DNA from: Phaseolus vulgaris
Lineage: Eukaryota > Streptophyta > Magnoliopsida > Fabales > Fabaceae
NCBI RefSeq assembly: GCF_000499845.2
Contig: NC_023757.2
Span: 6,110,118 to 6,174,117, forward strand
DNA length: 64,000 nt
Direction: 5' to 3'
The notes under the pieces are model-generated. The model searched no databases, was not told the origin of the DNA, and saw only the letters and a list, made by a program, of their open reading frames with translations. This document shows, one piece after another, positions 12,463 through 24,814 of the stretch; positions within the stretch are counted from its first letter, which is position 1; each line of letters opens with the position of its first letter. A program made the position numbers and the translations under genes.

Positions 12463-12908
12463 GCAAAGAAGTAGGGTAGATACTATCGTAATTTCGGTCA
12501 TACGACCGAAGAGTGCTAGGCTTTAAAGGACAAGATAAAGAAACTCAGACATGTCGAAAAGATATCGTTCCTCTCTTAAGCCCTCCAAATCTCTGTTGAC
12601 TCCTCCTCTCATGTTGTCTTCGATCGATGTAAGTGGTGTACTTGAAAAAAATACTCTGATGCCTAAGTTAGTGTTCAATTTGGGAGGTGGTTTAGTGTAA
12701 TAAATACTTCTTTTGCCTTGATAGGTGTGCCTATTTATAGGGTCATGAGGGGCCTCTGACATTGGGTCGAGATTAGGGTAAGTTTTAGAGTTAACCTAAA
12801 GATTTTAGGTAGGTTTCCATATAGTGTTCAAGTTAATCATTTTGTCTTAAGGATGCATTTCAGGACCTTGTTTGAGGTTGATCGAGACTCCTTGAGACCA
12901 TACGATAC
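12463..12908 (-). mobile_element. Ty3-gypsy-type LTR, minus orientation
   Basis: On the minus strand a purine-rich tract (CTTTGGGGGGAAAG, about 12909-12922) is followed by TGTATCGTATGG, the layout of a polypurine tract and LTR start. About 450 bases later there is a CTTTGCATCAAC end. The sequence is a diverged inverted copy of 13284-13755. An ATTTGGAGGTCGG stretch just beyond the end (near 12455) may be a decayed primer-binding site. No pol frame is attached. Confidence 0.55.
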
Positions 12909-13283
12909 ACTTTCCCCCCAAAGAAGGAGAGAAAGAATTGGTAAAAGACATGACCAACCTAAGGGAATTCTCGACACCTAACCACCGTTCGGGATACAAA
13001 TAAAAGAAGTGGCCCCCACTTCAAATGCACTCTTATTTATAAGTTAAGAGTTAAGAAGTTCAAACAACATGATGTATCACAACCCTTATATTTGTCCAGA
13101 TCTAATGGTTACGATATGAAATGCTCAGATCCTAATGCGAAAGTATTAAAATTCAAAAATCCTACCAAAACACAGAATATTCTAGAACTCACTTTAAAAT
13201 CCTAGATCTCCAAAATCACCCATCAAGATCTACATGAACAAAAACCTCTTCAATATATTCACATTTCGAGCTTGGGGGCAAGT

Positions 13284-13755
13284 GTACTGCACAGTTCTAA
13301 AGGGGTGTCAATCAACCCTGCACAGTTCTAAAGGGGTGTCAATCAACCCTGTTGACCAAGTACCCCTCGAACATGGTATGGACATGCATCCATTAAGACA
13401 AAAATGATTAACTTTATCATTGTACGGAAACCCACCTAAAATCCTTAGGTTAACCTGAAAACCTACTCTAATCTCAGTCTAATATCAGAGGTCCATCATG
13501 ATCCTATAAAGTAGAGTGTAGAATGTACGCATTAAAACAATATTTATTACACTCAATAACCTCAAATCAAGCACTAACTTAAACATCAAAATACTTTTTT
13601 GCATATATACCATCTACTTCTACTGAAAACTAAAGACCAAAAACAACACGAGAGAAAGAGTTAGCATAGATTTGGAGGACTTAAGATAGGACTGATACCT
13701 TTTCGACCTTCTTTTTTAAGTACAGTAAGCAATTGTCTCCATCAAACAACCTCTC
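13284..13755 (+). mobile_element. Ty3-gypsy-type LTR, plus orientation, partner of the 12463-12908 copy
   Basis: A polypurine tract CTTGGGGGCAAG (about 13271-13283) precedes TGTACTGCACAG. Much of the next 450 bases aligns with the reverse complement of 12463-12908, for example around AACCTAAGGATTTTAGGT-like and CTTAAG..CCTCCAAATCT segments. The two LTRs face away from each other, with their polypurine sides inward. This is not the arrangement of a single intact element. Confidence 0.55.
13288..13349 (+). repeat. Perfect 31-bp tandem duplication inside the LTR start
   Basis: The 31-base unit starting TGCACAGTTCTAAAGG occurs twice with no mismatch, at 13288-13318 and 13319-13349. The minus-strand partner LTR has only one diverged copy, so the duplication arose after the two LTRs diverged. 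Confidence 0.85.
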
Positions 13756-14350
13756 TAAAAAAAAAAGAAACCCTTACCTTTTATTACGAATCTCTCTCAT
13801 TTACCCTGCCACTATCACACTCGTCTAACCTATCACACTCAAGTTTCACACTCTCTCACTGAGTGATTCCACGAACAAATGAACCTTGAAGCCCTTCACA
13901 TGTCATTGCTCGCATGCCACACGACATTTTCACACTGCATGCCTCGAGCGACCGAGACAACAAGATTTCAGGCCCAGGTACATTATTTTTATCAGTGGTT
14001 GAGTTGAGATTGATGGATGTTAAGTTATAAGTGGCTTCGCAAGTAAGTAACTTGATATTTTAGAATAATGTTCCTTCTAATCTTTTATATTTAAGTGGGA
14101 TAACCCATTCTGTTGACCAACTTGTGGTGGGTGGGTTGACAAATTTTGATAGTCCTAGATATAAAGGAATACTAACACTTAAGCATGTTGGTAAGTTAGG
14201 TGGTGGAGATGCTTAATCAACGAATCTCTTTCGTTGGCAAACTAATATGGGATATTTTTTAATAAACTAATAAGCCATGGGTTTATGTCCTAATGCACAC
14301 TTCACAAAAATATTTTAAATACAAATGAGAAGAATGAAAATTCTTTCTAG

Positions 14351-14813
14351 AGTAACAATCTATGTAGTACAGACACTGATACGACACGGACACGACATAG
14401 AGATACGTAAAATCTCTAAAATATAGGACACAGAGACACGGATCTATATATTATATAATTATGAATTATATAAATTGACAATAAAAATTTATGTGCACAA
14501 ATATGTTCCAGATTATTTTTTGGAGCAGAAAAATGTTTTTCATGACTAGTTCACAAGGATTTGTTTTTTATTTTTATAATCATAATAACAATTTATACAA
14601 TAAAGTTTGAACTTTTAGAAAATTAATGTATTTTTCTTTTTTAAAATTGTGTTAGAACTGTACTAGAATTGTCAGAAATCTAACAAATACTTTTTAAATT
14701 GGACACTTCAGGAATACGTGTCCTACATGTGTCATACGAGTGTCGATGTCTGATACTCATATCGGCACCGACACACCATTTAATAGGAGTGTCCGAGCTT
14801 TATAAGTAACAAT
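14351..14813. mobile_element. Non-autonomous Mutator-like (MULE) MITE with 9-bp target duplication
   Basis: A perfect 9-base direct repeat, AGTAACAAT, flanks a 445-base element (14351-14359 and 14805-14813). The element has diverged inverted termini rich in GACAC/GTGTC words: GACACTGATACGACACGG on the left, and on the right the complement of a region with GTGTCGATGTCTGATAC and CACCGACACACC. A 9-base duplication is diagnostic of the Mutator superfamily. There is no transposase; it would have moved in trans. Confidence 0.75.
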
Positions 14814-16555
14814 TGTCAAGATGATAACCCAAGTTAAAAATGGCCTCAGACGTAGAATGGATGTAGGGTCAACCCAGTTTTTGGTTTTTGGTATACAAAT
14901 AGTCTTTGGACAAGTGAATATGAGTGACTTGTTACCTTGCCTAGCATGCTAATGCACTAGGTCACAAACCGGATAAGGTGGGCTAGTTCATGCCACATTT
15001 TTTCATAAATTTTATATTATATGTGTAAACTATTAAAATAAAAGTAAAAATAAAAATGATTTAAAGCATTGCTATGCAAACATACAATAATATAGTAATT
15101 TAAATATAAATTATGAACATTTATAAATTAAATTTCAATTATTGATTGTAATTGAGTAATTTAATGTAAAAAAGTTAAAATCCTCTCAATTTATTGAAAC
15201 TAGAGACATTAGATAAATCCTAAACATTATATAATTAATTCAGACCTAGAAAATATTCATTTGATTAAGTGTGCTTTTAAAACACACATACACTCACATA
15301 TTTTAAGAAATTTGGCAAGTTAGTTAGCCCTTTAACTCACCCACGTCAATTTTCCTTGACCATTTTTTGTGGACTATAGGTTGGGTGGGTCTCAATTTTG
15401 TGGACATTGCTTGCGGAGCTAGAAACCATGACATAAGTCTTATTCATGCTTGGTCTTTGAAATATCTATGACTTTAGTGTGAGATAAATTTCTCTTAAGC
15501 GTGTATTAATGTTTTCAAGATGACTTACTTGACATACACTTTTACAAGGAAATATTCTAGAACATTATTAATAGTCTATGTCTAGATAGTCAACATCAAG
15601 CTAATTCACATATGTGTTAGATCGTCTTATTGGTTTAAGAGTTAGAGATGTGGGTAGTGATAAACATTCTTTTTATACTAAGGATGTTGTCTTTCTTGAC
15701 TTTGGAACATTGACCTTGTCTTTACATTTGTTGTTTATCTTTTTTTCATGAAACAAATAATATTTTTAAATATTATTTAATTAATGACAACAATATGATA
15801 AGCATGAGAGTTCACACTTCTATTCTTAACAAAATTAACCTAAACCCTTAAATATATAATTACTCCAACTTTTAACACTTGTAATATAATGTTGAAAAAC
15901 ACTTCCTCTCATCAATGATTGATAAACCCATTTTTCTCATTCATGAACAAAACTTCTATATTCATCATTAATGAAGGAAATTTTGCTAACATTCTAAGAA
16001 AACAGAACGGTCCAAAGGCTAATTTACAAATCATCCTCATCAAAGACCTTATTAACATCAATTATTAAGTGAAGAAGCTAACTTTTTTTTTACTAAACAA
16101 GTACTTTGTATCCTTTTTCAAAAATAAATATTCTGATAAAATTTTGTGTGATGCTAGTGGGAGGACCATGACAATGTAGTAAACAAGTCATTCTAGAAAA
16201 GGAAGTTGAATTGTGTACACAAGTATTTTATAAAACTTTTCAAAACTATGTTAAGACAATAACTTGATGAACAAAGTGTTAAAGAAGAAAGGGAGGTGAA
16301 AAAAAGGCAAAATATTTACACTATTTCACTTAACCTTTACTTATATTTTTTAAGGCATAAATGATTCACTTATTATCAAACATCAAGCGAAAAATCTTAC
16401 CTAAGCTACACTGATGACAACAAACAATATCAAGTTTTAGATATTTAACTAAGTTACTTTGTGTGAAGTGAAAGGAAAAAAACAATATTCTAATGCAAAA
16501 AGACTTTTTAACAAACTCATATTAAAGTCTCATGTCGTCCAAAAAAAATAAGGAG
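14814..16555. other. Intergenic AT-rich DNA, probably old transposon debris
   Basis: No gene is recognised. Scattered GGTTGGGTGGG/GGGTTGAC-type words at about 14113-14140 and 15330-15400 suggest pieces of a repeat family, but no boundaries could be drawn. Confidence 0.4.
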
Positions 16556-16559
16556 ACAT

Positions 16560-16770
16560 TTTTGTAAATAATGTGAACATATAGGAGACGGTTGTGGGAA
16601 GCATCGTCGCCTATACTAAGTGGGAGGGAATAGGCAACGACTATATGAGGGAACCATCGCATATTTAAGGGGACTTAAGTGATAATTATAGGGGAAATTG
16701 TCACCTATTGCTAAGCATGCACCATAAGTGATGGTTTTAGTGAACAATTGTTGCCTATGGACTTTTTTAG
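16560..16770. mobile_element. CACTA-like subterminal repeat cluster
   Basis: Short words of the type ATAGGMGACGRTT recur in both orientations about every 30-40 bases (for example TAGGAGACGGTTG, CGTCGCCTAT, ATAGGCAACGACT, TTGTCACCTAT, ATTGTTGCCTAT). Dense subterminal repeats in mixed orientation are characteristic of CACTA (En/Spm) ends, where transposase binds. No CACTA terminus could be assigned. Confidence 0.45.
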
Positions 16771-17097
16771 TCATCCTCTCAAACACGCTTTCCCTACGTG
16801 CTCACTAGTTTTTCAAGTTTTGAATGCTTTAAATGCTCTTTGTCGTCGCTAATACGCCCTTTGTCATTCATTTTTCATGTTTGTTTGTTTTCCTTTTGTT
16901 TTTGGTTACTAATGTTGTGTTTTGGTTGTCCTAGGTTATGTCTCTAACTAAAACTGCATACTTTTTTGTTCTTTGGCTTCCTTCGTCGTTATGATTGGTT
17001 CTTATGTCGTTGTCACTAGTTTCTTCGTTCTGGCCTCCTCCTTATTCATTCAGTGTTTCCACTCCACCATCGGGTTAGTTTTTATATGTATTTTATT

Positions 17098-17440
17098 TAT
17101 TTATAATTAGTATTGTTTTAGTTAATATTATTTTAGTTATATAATTAATATTAATAAAATTTTATAATTAATATGATTTTAGTTAGTATTATTTTAGTTA
17201 TATAATTAAGATTAATAAAATTTAGTAATTAATATTAGGGTTTATAATTAGTATTAATTTATAATTAATATTATATTTTATAATTAATTAATATTTTATT
17301 TTATTTTATTTCATTATATAACTAATATGATTGAAAGTTTAGTTTTATAATTAATATTTTATTTAGATTATTATTTAAATAATTAATTTGATTATTAGTT
17401 GTAATTGTTATAATTTAGAATTGATTATTTTTTTAATTGC
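17098..17440. repeat. AT-rich degenerate tandem repeat
   Basis: Blocks built from TATAATTAATATTA and TTTTAGTTATATAATTAA recur several times in near-tandem copies of about 65-70 bases between 17104 and 17240, then decay into TAATTAATATT runs. It is low-complexity DNA next to the LINE insertion site. Confidence 0.6.
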
Positions 17441-17449
17441 ATGTATAAT

Positions 17450-18919
17450 TAGAGTTGTTTATTTATTGAATTGCATGTATAATTAGAGTTTTTTTTTTTT
17501 GCCATCACATGAAAAAAGTATTATTAAAAAAAAGAAAAAAAAAATACAAAAATATGGGAAGGACTAGACTAAAACCCACATGTTAACAAAAATGATACAT
17601 AGGTAGACTATACCTATTCATAAAGAATTCTAAGAACATACTAGATGGAAGTCTATTATACCAATGAAATGATTCTCTATGAATGAATCATAAATTAGCC
17701 AACTTATCAGCACATGCATTCCCCTCACGAAAAATATGAGTAACCCTAAACCTGATTGTCCCACAGAAATTAAGACAAGTATTCCATCGATTACGAAGCA
17801 TCCACGGAACATTAGTCCTAGCAGTAAACGCAACACAAACCAAGACAGAATCACATTCAAGCCAAACATTAGTAAGTCCCATCTTTTGAGCTTCCTCCAT
17901 AGCATGTATAACTCCATAAAACTCAACAACCAAAGCAGTTTGAACTTCAAGAAACCCTGAAAAAAGCACCAATAAATTCTCCCATACTCCCACGAAAAAT
18001 ACCTCCACAAGTAGCAAGACCAGGATACCCCCTAACAACCCCATCAGTGTTAATTTTAACCCAGCCTAGTGAAGGAAATTCTCATCTAACAAGAAGAGGA
18101 CAAAGAACTTTCCCACTACGAGTCTTAATACCAAAAAAACTTAATCACGTTGAAATCCAACATATCATTCTTCATTGAAGCTTTAGACGAATTTCCCACT
18201 AGACAAGTTAAATCTTTAATTACCGAAATAGCCTTAGAAACCTCAATCTTATCCTGAAATCTAGCATAATTCCTCATACGCCATATCATCCATATAGAAA
18301 AGGTTGTCACAGCAAGCTTAATCAATTTAACCAAAGGGCTACCATCACTCTTAATAAAAGAAAGAAGATCATCCTTATTAGAGAAATGAGAAGTAAGAAA
18401 AATCTGTCGAACTCAACTCCAAATATGTAATGCATTAGAACATTCAAAAAATAGATGTTGAATAGATTCTGCATGCTTTTCACAAAGCGTACACATAGAA
18501 CATATATGCAAACCCTTATTCTGAATATGCTGATATGTAGGAAGTCGCCCATGAAATTTTTTCCAGAGTACTAGAGTTTTGGAAAGCGGAATAGATGAAG
18601 ACCAAATGAACTTACCCCAACCACATGGAACTTCTGGTTCCAAGAAAAAAGTCTTAGCCGATTTAAGAGTGAAACAACCAGACTCATCTAGAATCCAATT
18701 AGGAATATCTTGTTCCTCTCTAACCATGATATGATTAAAAAAATGCGGCATCTGCTATAAAGATAAGGGAATATTCCAATCATAACCTGACCAAAATTGA
18801 GAGACTGTATCCGGAATGCTAGCCCCATCAGATAACCCTACAATATTTGCTAAAGAAGTAGTAGAACACCATTTATCATTTAGAGTTTTTTATTTATTGA
18901 ATTGCATATATAATTAGAA
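17450..18919 (-). mobile_element. 5'-truncated L1-type LINE with RNase H-like tail and long target duplication
   Basis: The minus strand carries the C-terminal half of a plant L1 ORF2, broken by stops and frameshifts. First comes a zinc-binding zf-RVT domain (18751-18413, with FKSAKTFF-like, CSMCTLCEKH and IQHLFFEC segments). A short linking frame follows (18334-18125), then an RNase H-like RVT_3 domain (18044-17688, with LECDSVLV and HIFREGNACADKLANL). The 3' end is marked by an oligo(T) run on the plus strand at 17489-17500, the tail in antisense. Flanks 17450-17486 and 18881-18919 are near-identical copies of about 37 bases, the target duplication of the insertion. The reverse transcriptase core and endonuclease are missing, as expected for 5' truncation. 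Confidence 0.85.
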
Positions 18920-19900
18920 TTGTTAATTTTTTTAATTCCATGTATATTTATAATTCTTTAATATGTCTTGGTATTGAGTCTGGGGGTGTCTAGCCATCAA
19001 CAAATTGTTAGATGTTGGATTAAGAGATCCAAATTTAGTAGACTTTCATTGATAGATCATTAGATTCCCATTTGAGATTTAATATGTGTATTTGTCTACT
19101 TCTCCTCCAATTGTAAATATTTTTTAAAATATTTTATAAAAAGCAGAGGAGGTTGGAGTGACAGTAAATGTATTGAATCTTGAATTGTCTGGTTGGACAG
19201 TTTGGAAAAAATAATAACTTTTTATTAGTTCATTAGTACATAACTTGTAATCTACATCTCATATTTTACGTAATTTGGGTTGATTGCATGTTTTGTTGTT
19301 CTTTGGGTGCATATTTGATTGTGGAGATTTCATGTCACCACTTTCATTTCGTACCACATGAAGATCAATGCAAAATGCTAACGAAATTTCGTGAAATATA
19401 AGAGATGATGATTAAAGTGTATGAACTATTGAATTATAATAAAGTGAATCTTCTTGAATGGGATAGGTTCGTACCTTTGATAAAAAAACGTGGGATAGGT
19501 TTGTAATTTTCATTAATTAATTTTCTTTGTCTTCCTTCTTTGTCAAATAAATATCAATATTAAATTTTCATTAATATTAAATTATAGTGTAATAAACAAT
19601 AGGGAGGATTTCTGGATTTCTGTTGAGAGTGAGTGTTCCTGTAGGGTTCAAGAACTGAACTCTTAGTTGTATCTTGTGTAAAATTTGTTCTCGATTTAGT
19701 GAATTCTCAATTGTTTTACTTAGGACTAGATGTAGTTCTTGGTGTAAGAGTGAACTAGTATAAATCATTTGTGCATCTCTCACTCTCATTATTTGTTTTA
19801 TTTGTTGTTTTCTAGTTTCTGGCAATATTTCAATTGGTTGAATAAACGTAATAATTGGTTAATATTTGGTGTATATATTTGTTGTTCTTTTTATAATCGG
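18920..19900. other. Intergenic AT-rich DNA, no supported gene
   Basis: No domain is recognised. The minus-strand frame at 19577-19825 may be downstream sequence of the gypsy relic at 19915-20470, but it has no identifiable motif. Confidence 0.4.
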
Positions 19901-19914
19901 TTGAACAGAAAAAT

Positions 19915-20470
19915 CAATTTATAGATTTTATTAAATTTCCAATCTAACTTCATCTTTTACGAAAATCTTTTGAAAAACAATTCACCCCATCTTGTTTTTG
20001 ACCAACAATTCAAACAATATAGTCCAAATTTGGGTTTAAAAGTACTTTTCCATTCATATCCTTCTTTTATTTGAATTTTATGATAACCACTCTTAAGATC
20101 AATTTTGGAAAATAAAGTTGCTTCATGTAATTCATCTAGTACATCACCTAAACAAGATATTGGTTGTCTATATTTTATGGTGATGTTGTTGATGACTCTA
20201 CAATATATACACATTCTCCGAGACCCATCCTTCTTGGAAACTAACAACACGGGTGCAACACATGGGCTAAGACTCTTTGGTACCCAGCCCTTGGACAACA
20301 AATCAAACACTTGTGTTTTCTATTTCTTTTGTTTGGGGTTAGTTCTATATGTTGACCTATTGGGTAGGCTGGCACCAAGAATGAGATCAATTTTGTGATA
20401 TATTCCCCTTAATGGTGGAAGTCCATAAGGAATTTCCTTTGGAAATAGATCACTAAATTCGTGTAAAAGT
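19915..20470 (-). mobile_element. Ty3-gypsy reverse transcriptase fragment
   Basis: The minus strand encodes the opening motifs of a gypsy reverse transcriptase: SPCVAPVLLVSKKDGSRRMC, then VINNITIKYRQPIS, then the LFSKIDLKSGYHKI core, followed by a decayed KSTFKPKFGLY segment. Just upstream (about 20310-20470) an LRGIYHKIDLILGASLPN-like stretch matches the usual linker before the RT. A frame break separates the linker from the RT. The catalytic FxDD box and all later domains are absent, so this is a truncated relic. Confidence 0.8.
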
Positions 20471-20659
20471 TTAATAACCCCACTTGGTAAAAGTGCAAGA
20501 ACTGTATTTGTTTTTATTGGTGTCTCTTTGCATTGTGGAAGGAAGAAAGGTTACTCTACAGGAAGAGATTCTTCTTTACTTGGATAGCATTTCATTATGC
20601 AAATCAAAGTTAAAAATCATGTACAAGAGGTTTTTATCTATAGGAAAAAGTCTCTCAAA

Positions 20660-20785
20660 ACCTTTGCAATGAGAGTGTGACAAGTGTCACCACCTTATTG
20701 GTGAAAAACCTTTTCATTGGGAGAGTGACAAGTGGCTTGCCTTCATTGGAGTAAAATCCTCTTCATTGAGGAGAAGACGTGTGGA
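20660..20785. repeat. Degenerate minisatellite, about 49-bp unit
   Basis: Two to three diverged copies of a unit containing GAGAGTGACAAGTGG...CCTTCATTGGAGTAAAATCC occur head to tail. They lie upstream of the gypsy RT fragment when read on that fragment's strand, and could be its leader or spacer DNA. Confidence 0.5.
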
Positions 20786-21413
20786 CCCCCATGCATTCCT
20801 TGCCTACATTTCTATTTGCACCCCTTTTTTACTATTTTACACTCTACTTTCTTTTCTATTTACATCCTACTCTACTTTCGCCCAAAATACAAGGTTCAAT
20901 ACTTTCTAACTACTCTATGAAATTTTTATAAGGTTAAGAAGAACAAAAAAACTTTACAATCTCTTCAGTAAGGCTCAATCTTCGTTTATCTTCTTAGCCG
21001 AAAGTTATGAAGCTGGATGGTTTTCATCATTCCCTCCCTCTTAAGAAGAATCTATCACCATATATGAATGATGCTAAATGATAGCAGTCTCTATTTATTT
21101 ATTATTTTCCTCAGGATCAAATATCCATCTACAATAAACATCAAACAAACATGAGACAAACTTTTGTATTAAAAGAAAATTAAAACAAAAATAAGGTCAT
21201 TTATTTATATAAAAGTTTTGAATAATAGGGCTCTTCTCAAAAATAGTTTTGTTCATTTTGTGTTGTTTTTTCCCCAAACTAAGCAACAACATCACAAAGT
21301 GTTATTTTTAGATTTTTATGAAGAAGAATTAGCATTATATAATTGAAAAGAAGACTTTAAAGTATTGTTATCCCCCTTTAAGGATTCTTTCTCTGCTATG
21401 CTTGCAGGGGATG

Positions 21414-21773
21414 TCATAAGATACTCTTGGTTTTTTTTTCTAGTTTCCTCTTCTTATTTTTAATCCAACATTTACTTGTGTTTTCTATGGAGGAATATTG
21501 TATATCTATATATGGTTCCGGTCCATACATAGATTTATCTTCAAGAACTTCTTCACAAGGTTTGTTTATAAAAGGTAGAATATTATCAATATCTGGTTCA
21601 TCTCCAGAAAAATATTTTTTTGTTTTTCCTTTTCTATTTCCTCTCTTTCTTTCTTTTCTTCCTTCTCTCTTTCTCTCTTTCTCTCTTCTATTTTCCCTTT
21701 CTTTCTCTCTTCTCTTTCTCCTCTTTTTCTCTCTTTTCATTTTCAATGATTTTTCGTAAAGTAATTTGATCAT
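21414..21773 (-). mobile_element. Lys/Arg/Glu-rich frame, possibly a gypsy gag-side remnant
   Basis: A 119-aa minus-strand frame has a strongly charged KR/E-rich half, the product of a long polypyrimidine tract on the plus strand (about 21636-21740). It continues into an acidic EPDIDNILPFINKPCEEVLEDKS stretch. It lies 1 kb upstream of, and on the same strand as, the gypsy RT fragment, so a gag-region remnant is possible. There is no zinc knuckle. The low-complexity tract alone could make this frame appear open by chance. Confidence 0.3.
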
Positions 21774-21789
21774 CTTTGACTTGAATAGG

Positions 21790-24500
21790 AGAAAGAGGAC
21801 AAAGAATAATTTTTTTTTTTCTAAATGATCAAAAATAATTTTATTGGATTTCCCTTCATGAATAGCTCTATCGTTAAGCCGTCATTGTCTTCTGTTGTAC
21901 CCTTCATATGTCTGTTTTCCTTCATACTATGCTTCAGTGTAATTTCTCACGTTAAAACAACAATAATGGTTACAACAGTTGCATGCTGAAAAATAGTGGA
22001 ACAGAATTTTCATTTCATCGACTTTGAAGGTGAAGAGTTAAAAGTCTTGTAATTGTCAAAAAAATTGTCCTGGTAGAACTTACTACTTTCATGTTGCTTT
22101 AATAATTATTACAAATCACAATAATAGAATTAATTCTACTACTATATTTCTTCAATTATATGAACTAAAATTTGATAGGGTCACTTAAGAGGATATAAGA
22201 ACTCCAAAGAGAAAGAAAGTCTTTTTACCCTTTGACAATTCTCCGTTTTGTAGTATTTTTCTAGACTAATTACATTTTTAAGGTTTCTCTTATTCCTATT
22301 TTTTGTCTTTAAATTATATTTGTATTTTTTCCAAAATATTAGAATTTTTCCAAAAATATAATAAAATTGCATTTTACAACTTAAATTTTGCATATAGCGT
22401 CTAATCGTTACTTTGATCATTTGTATGAATACTTTTTTTGAATTGGACTTTGACCTTATAAACTTCAATGAAGACATTGATATCATGAAGATTGGAAAAC
22501 TAAGTTAAAGAGCAAAAATATGTAAAAGAAAAAACAACAATAGATGGTCAACATGCATTAGACAGTCAACCAAAGTCAAAGAGAAAGAAGTTGAAGATAG
22601 TTAACGTAGTTATTTTAGTTAGTTGTAGATTAATTTTGTAGGTTTGATTCAAGGCCCACCCATTTTTTAAAGATCTGAAACTCTATTCAAAAATATTAGC
22701 TTAAGAGAAACAGATGCATAGGAGGTAGCGAGTAGATTAGACACTTCACGTCAGTAGTTTAGTTAATATATTTTTAGTTTTCTCTGATTTTAGTTCATTT
22801 CAATTTTTTATGTTTCGAGTTCTCTCCAAGTTCTTCATTCTTCTTCTCATTCTTTCGCAGTTTCTCTTCTCTTTACATTATGTATTGATTACATTCTGGT
22901 TTTTTTTAAGTGAATTTAATTATGAAATTGGGTAACAGTGCATTAAAAGCCATGTTAGACGATGCTATGCTTTAGGGTTTTCCTCTTTGAAATTCATTTT
23001 AGAATTCTATTTTCAATTGGAAGTGGTTTTCTAAGAACATATAAACCGATTGACTGTGTTTTCTTCATTAACAAATAATCCAAATTTGGGTCTCTTGCAT
23101 TTGAAGTGGAAGATTACTTAACCATGATTTTGGTCGCTATTTTACGTTTTTGAATTGAATTTCGTTTTTCTTTTCTGTTAATCCTTTTAATTCTTTCACG
23201 TTTACATTTCTCCAATTTACAGTTGTAGTTCGCTTTCATTCATATTAATTAAACTGCAATTTGCAATGTCAATCATGTTCTATTTTAAGTTTTCTACAAA
23301 CTTAAGTTCTTGCGCTTTACAATTTATATATTTTAATTTTCAGTCATTTATGTTTCCTACAATTTACTTTTCAACCATTTACAATTCTTGCAATTTAAGT
23401 TTCAGTTATTTACTTTTCTATAATTTACTTTTAGACGTTTTTCTTTCTCTTCCGCTTTCGCTAGGTATAAACATCAAACCGTCTAGCAAGCAATTGTTCT
23501 AGATGATCTAACAATTATACTTAGTTTCTTTTGCACGTTCAATTGACATTTTTAATTTATATTCATGTTTGTTTTCAAATTTTTTACATTTTGTCATTTA
23601 TTTTTTAATTCTTTACATTTTATGTGTTGATAGATAGTCTAATAGATGATTATCTATAAAGGGTCCATTTTTCACTTTGTTTTACATCCTACTTCATTTT
23701 TCATTTCAATTTTAATTTATTTATTTCCCTCTAGTTTTAATTTATTTATAATTTATTTAAGGAAAATATGAGCAATGGTATGAGATGTATCTTTAGGGAG
23801 GGATTCCAACCAGGTTAATCCTATACCACAATAAGGGAAAACTTAGTTTTTGTTCAAAAACTAAACGCTAACTAGACAGTTTATAAGATTTTGCAATAAG
23901 AGCAGACAAAGAACCTAGTGTTGTCTGTTTATTCTGAGTTAATAAGTTATAATTCATACCAAAGGCTCAAGAGCTAAACTACTTCTTCATCCTTCATCTA
24001 CATCTCCAATATTACACTATTTATAACACTCCTTTGAATACTCTTATAACTTGGTCTCAAAAATAAACCTCACTCGTTTTTTTATAATATTTTTAAAAAA
24101 TTTAACCAATAATATAAAACGTATTATTAACACAACTCTCATCTCCTTTTATTTGTTTATTTATTAATCTTTTTCTTGATTTAGTAGCAGATAAACAATT
24201 AATGAAGCATGACATGAGAAAAACTGATTTTTTGACCCGTATCTTTCTCTAACATGGACGCAGCTGCAAGGCGTATGGCTACAAATTACCTTAACAGCAT
24301 TGAAGAAGAATAACTTGGCGTAACGTAATATTCTGAAAGGACGCAAATTTGTTTAGAAATCTAACTACTTAAACATGACACTCAATCATGTAAAGTCGCA
24401 TCAAAATCCGTTACAGTATCTGAAATAATATATCTTTTTATCATTTGGAAGAAAACATTGCATAAGGAAAAAATGAAAGAAGAATCTTGGTGTTAAGAAA
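21790..24500. other. Gene-free DNA between the gypsy remnants and CUL3
   Basis: AT-rich sequence with degenerate TTTACAATTTA-type words at about 23220-23440 and a GTCTAG-rich stretch at 23480-23515 and 23635-23660, related to the motif cluster at 37670-37975. It is probably LTR debris. No coding region is recognised. Confidence 0.4.
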
Positions 24501-24814
24501 ACTGAATTGATGTCACTCCATCTCAATTTTAGTGAAACAAAAGTTATAATGTACTCCATTTGAATTCAAGAATTTTGCTATTACCTCCCAGCTGCGAACA
24601 AACAATGTTATCAGGATAAAGTACATAAGACTTCCTCCAATTGACCTCTTACAAACATTTGCTTGGGAATAGAGTCATACAGATAAAAAAGATGAAACAT
24701 CACAAAGAATTAGAAAACAAATTAATGTACAATAAAATCAATGGAGCTATTTAAAGGTGATTTATCACCTGGTCCATAAGGTACATTGTGATCACTGAAA
24801 CAAGTTTTCCAATT

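Noticed and set aside
21427..21773. Overlapping long open frames on both strands
   Set aside because: The tract is pure pyrimidine over about 100 bases, which removes stop codons on both strands by composition. Neither frame shows convincing protein features, so only a low-confidence gag-side remark was kept for the minus strand.
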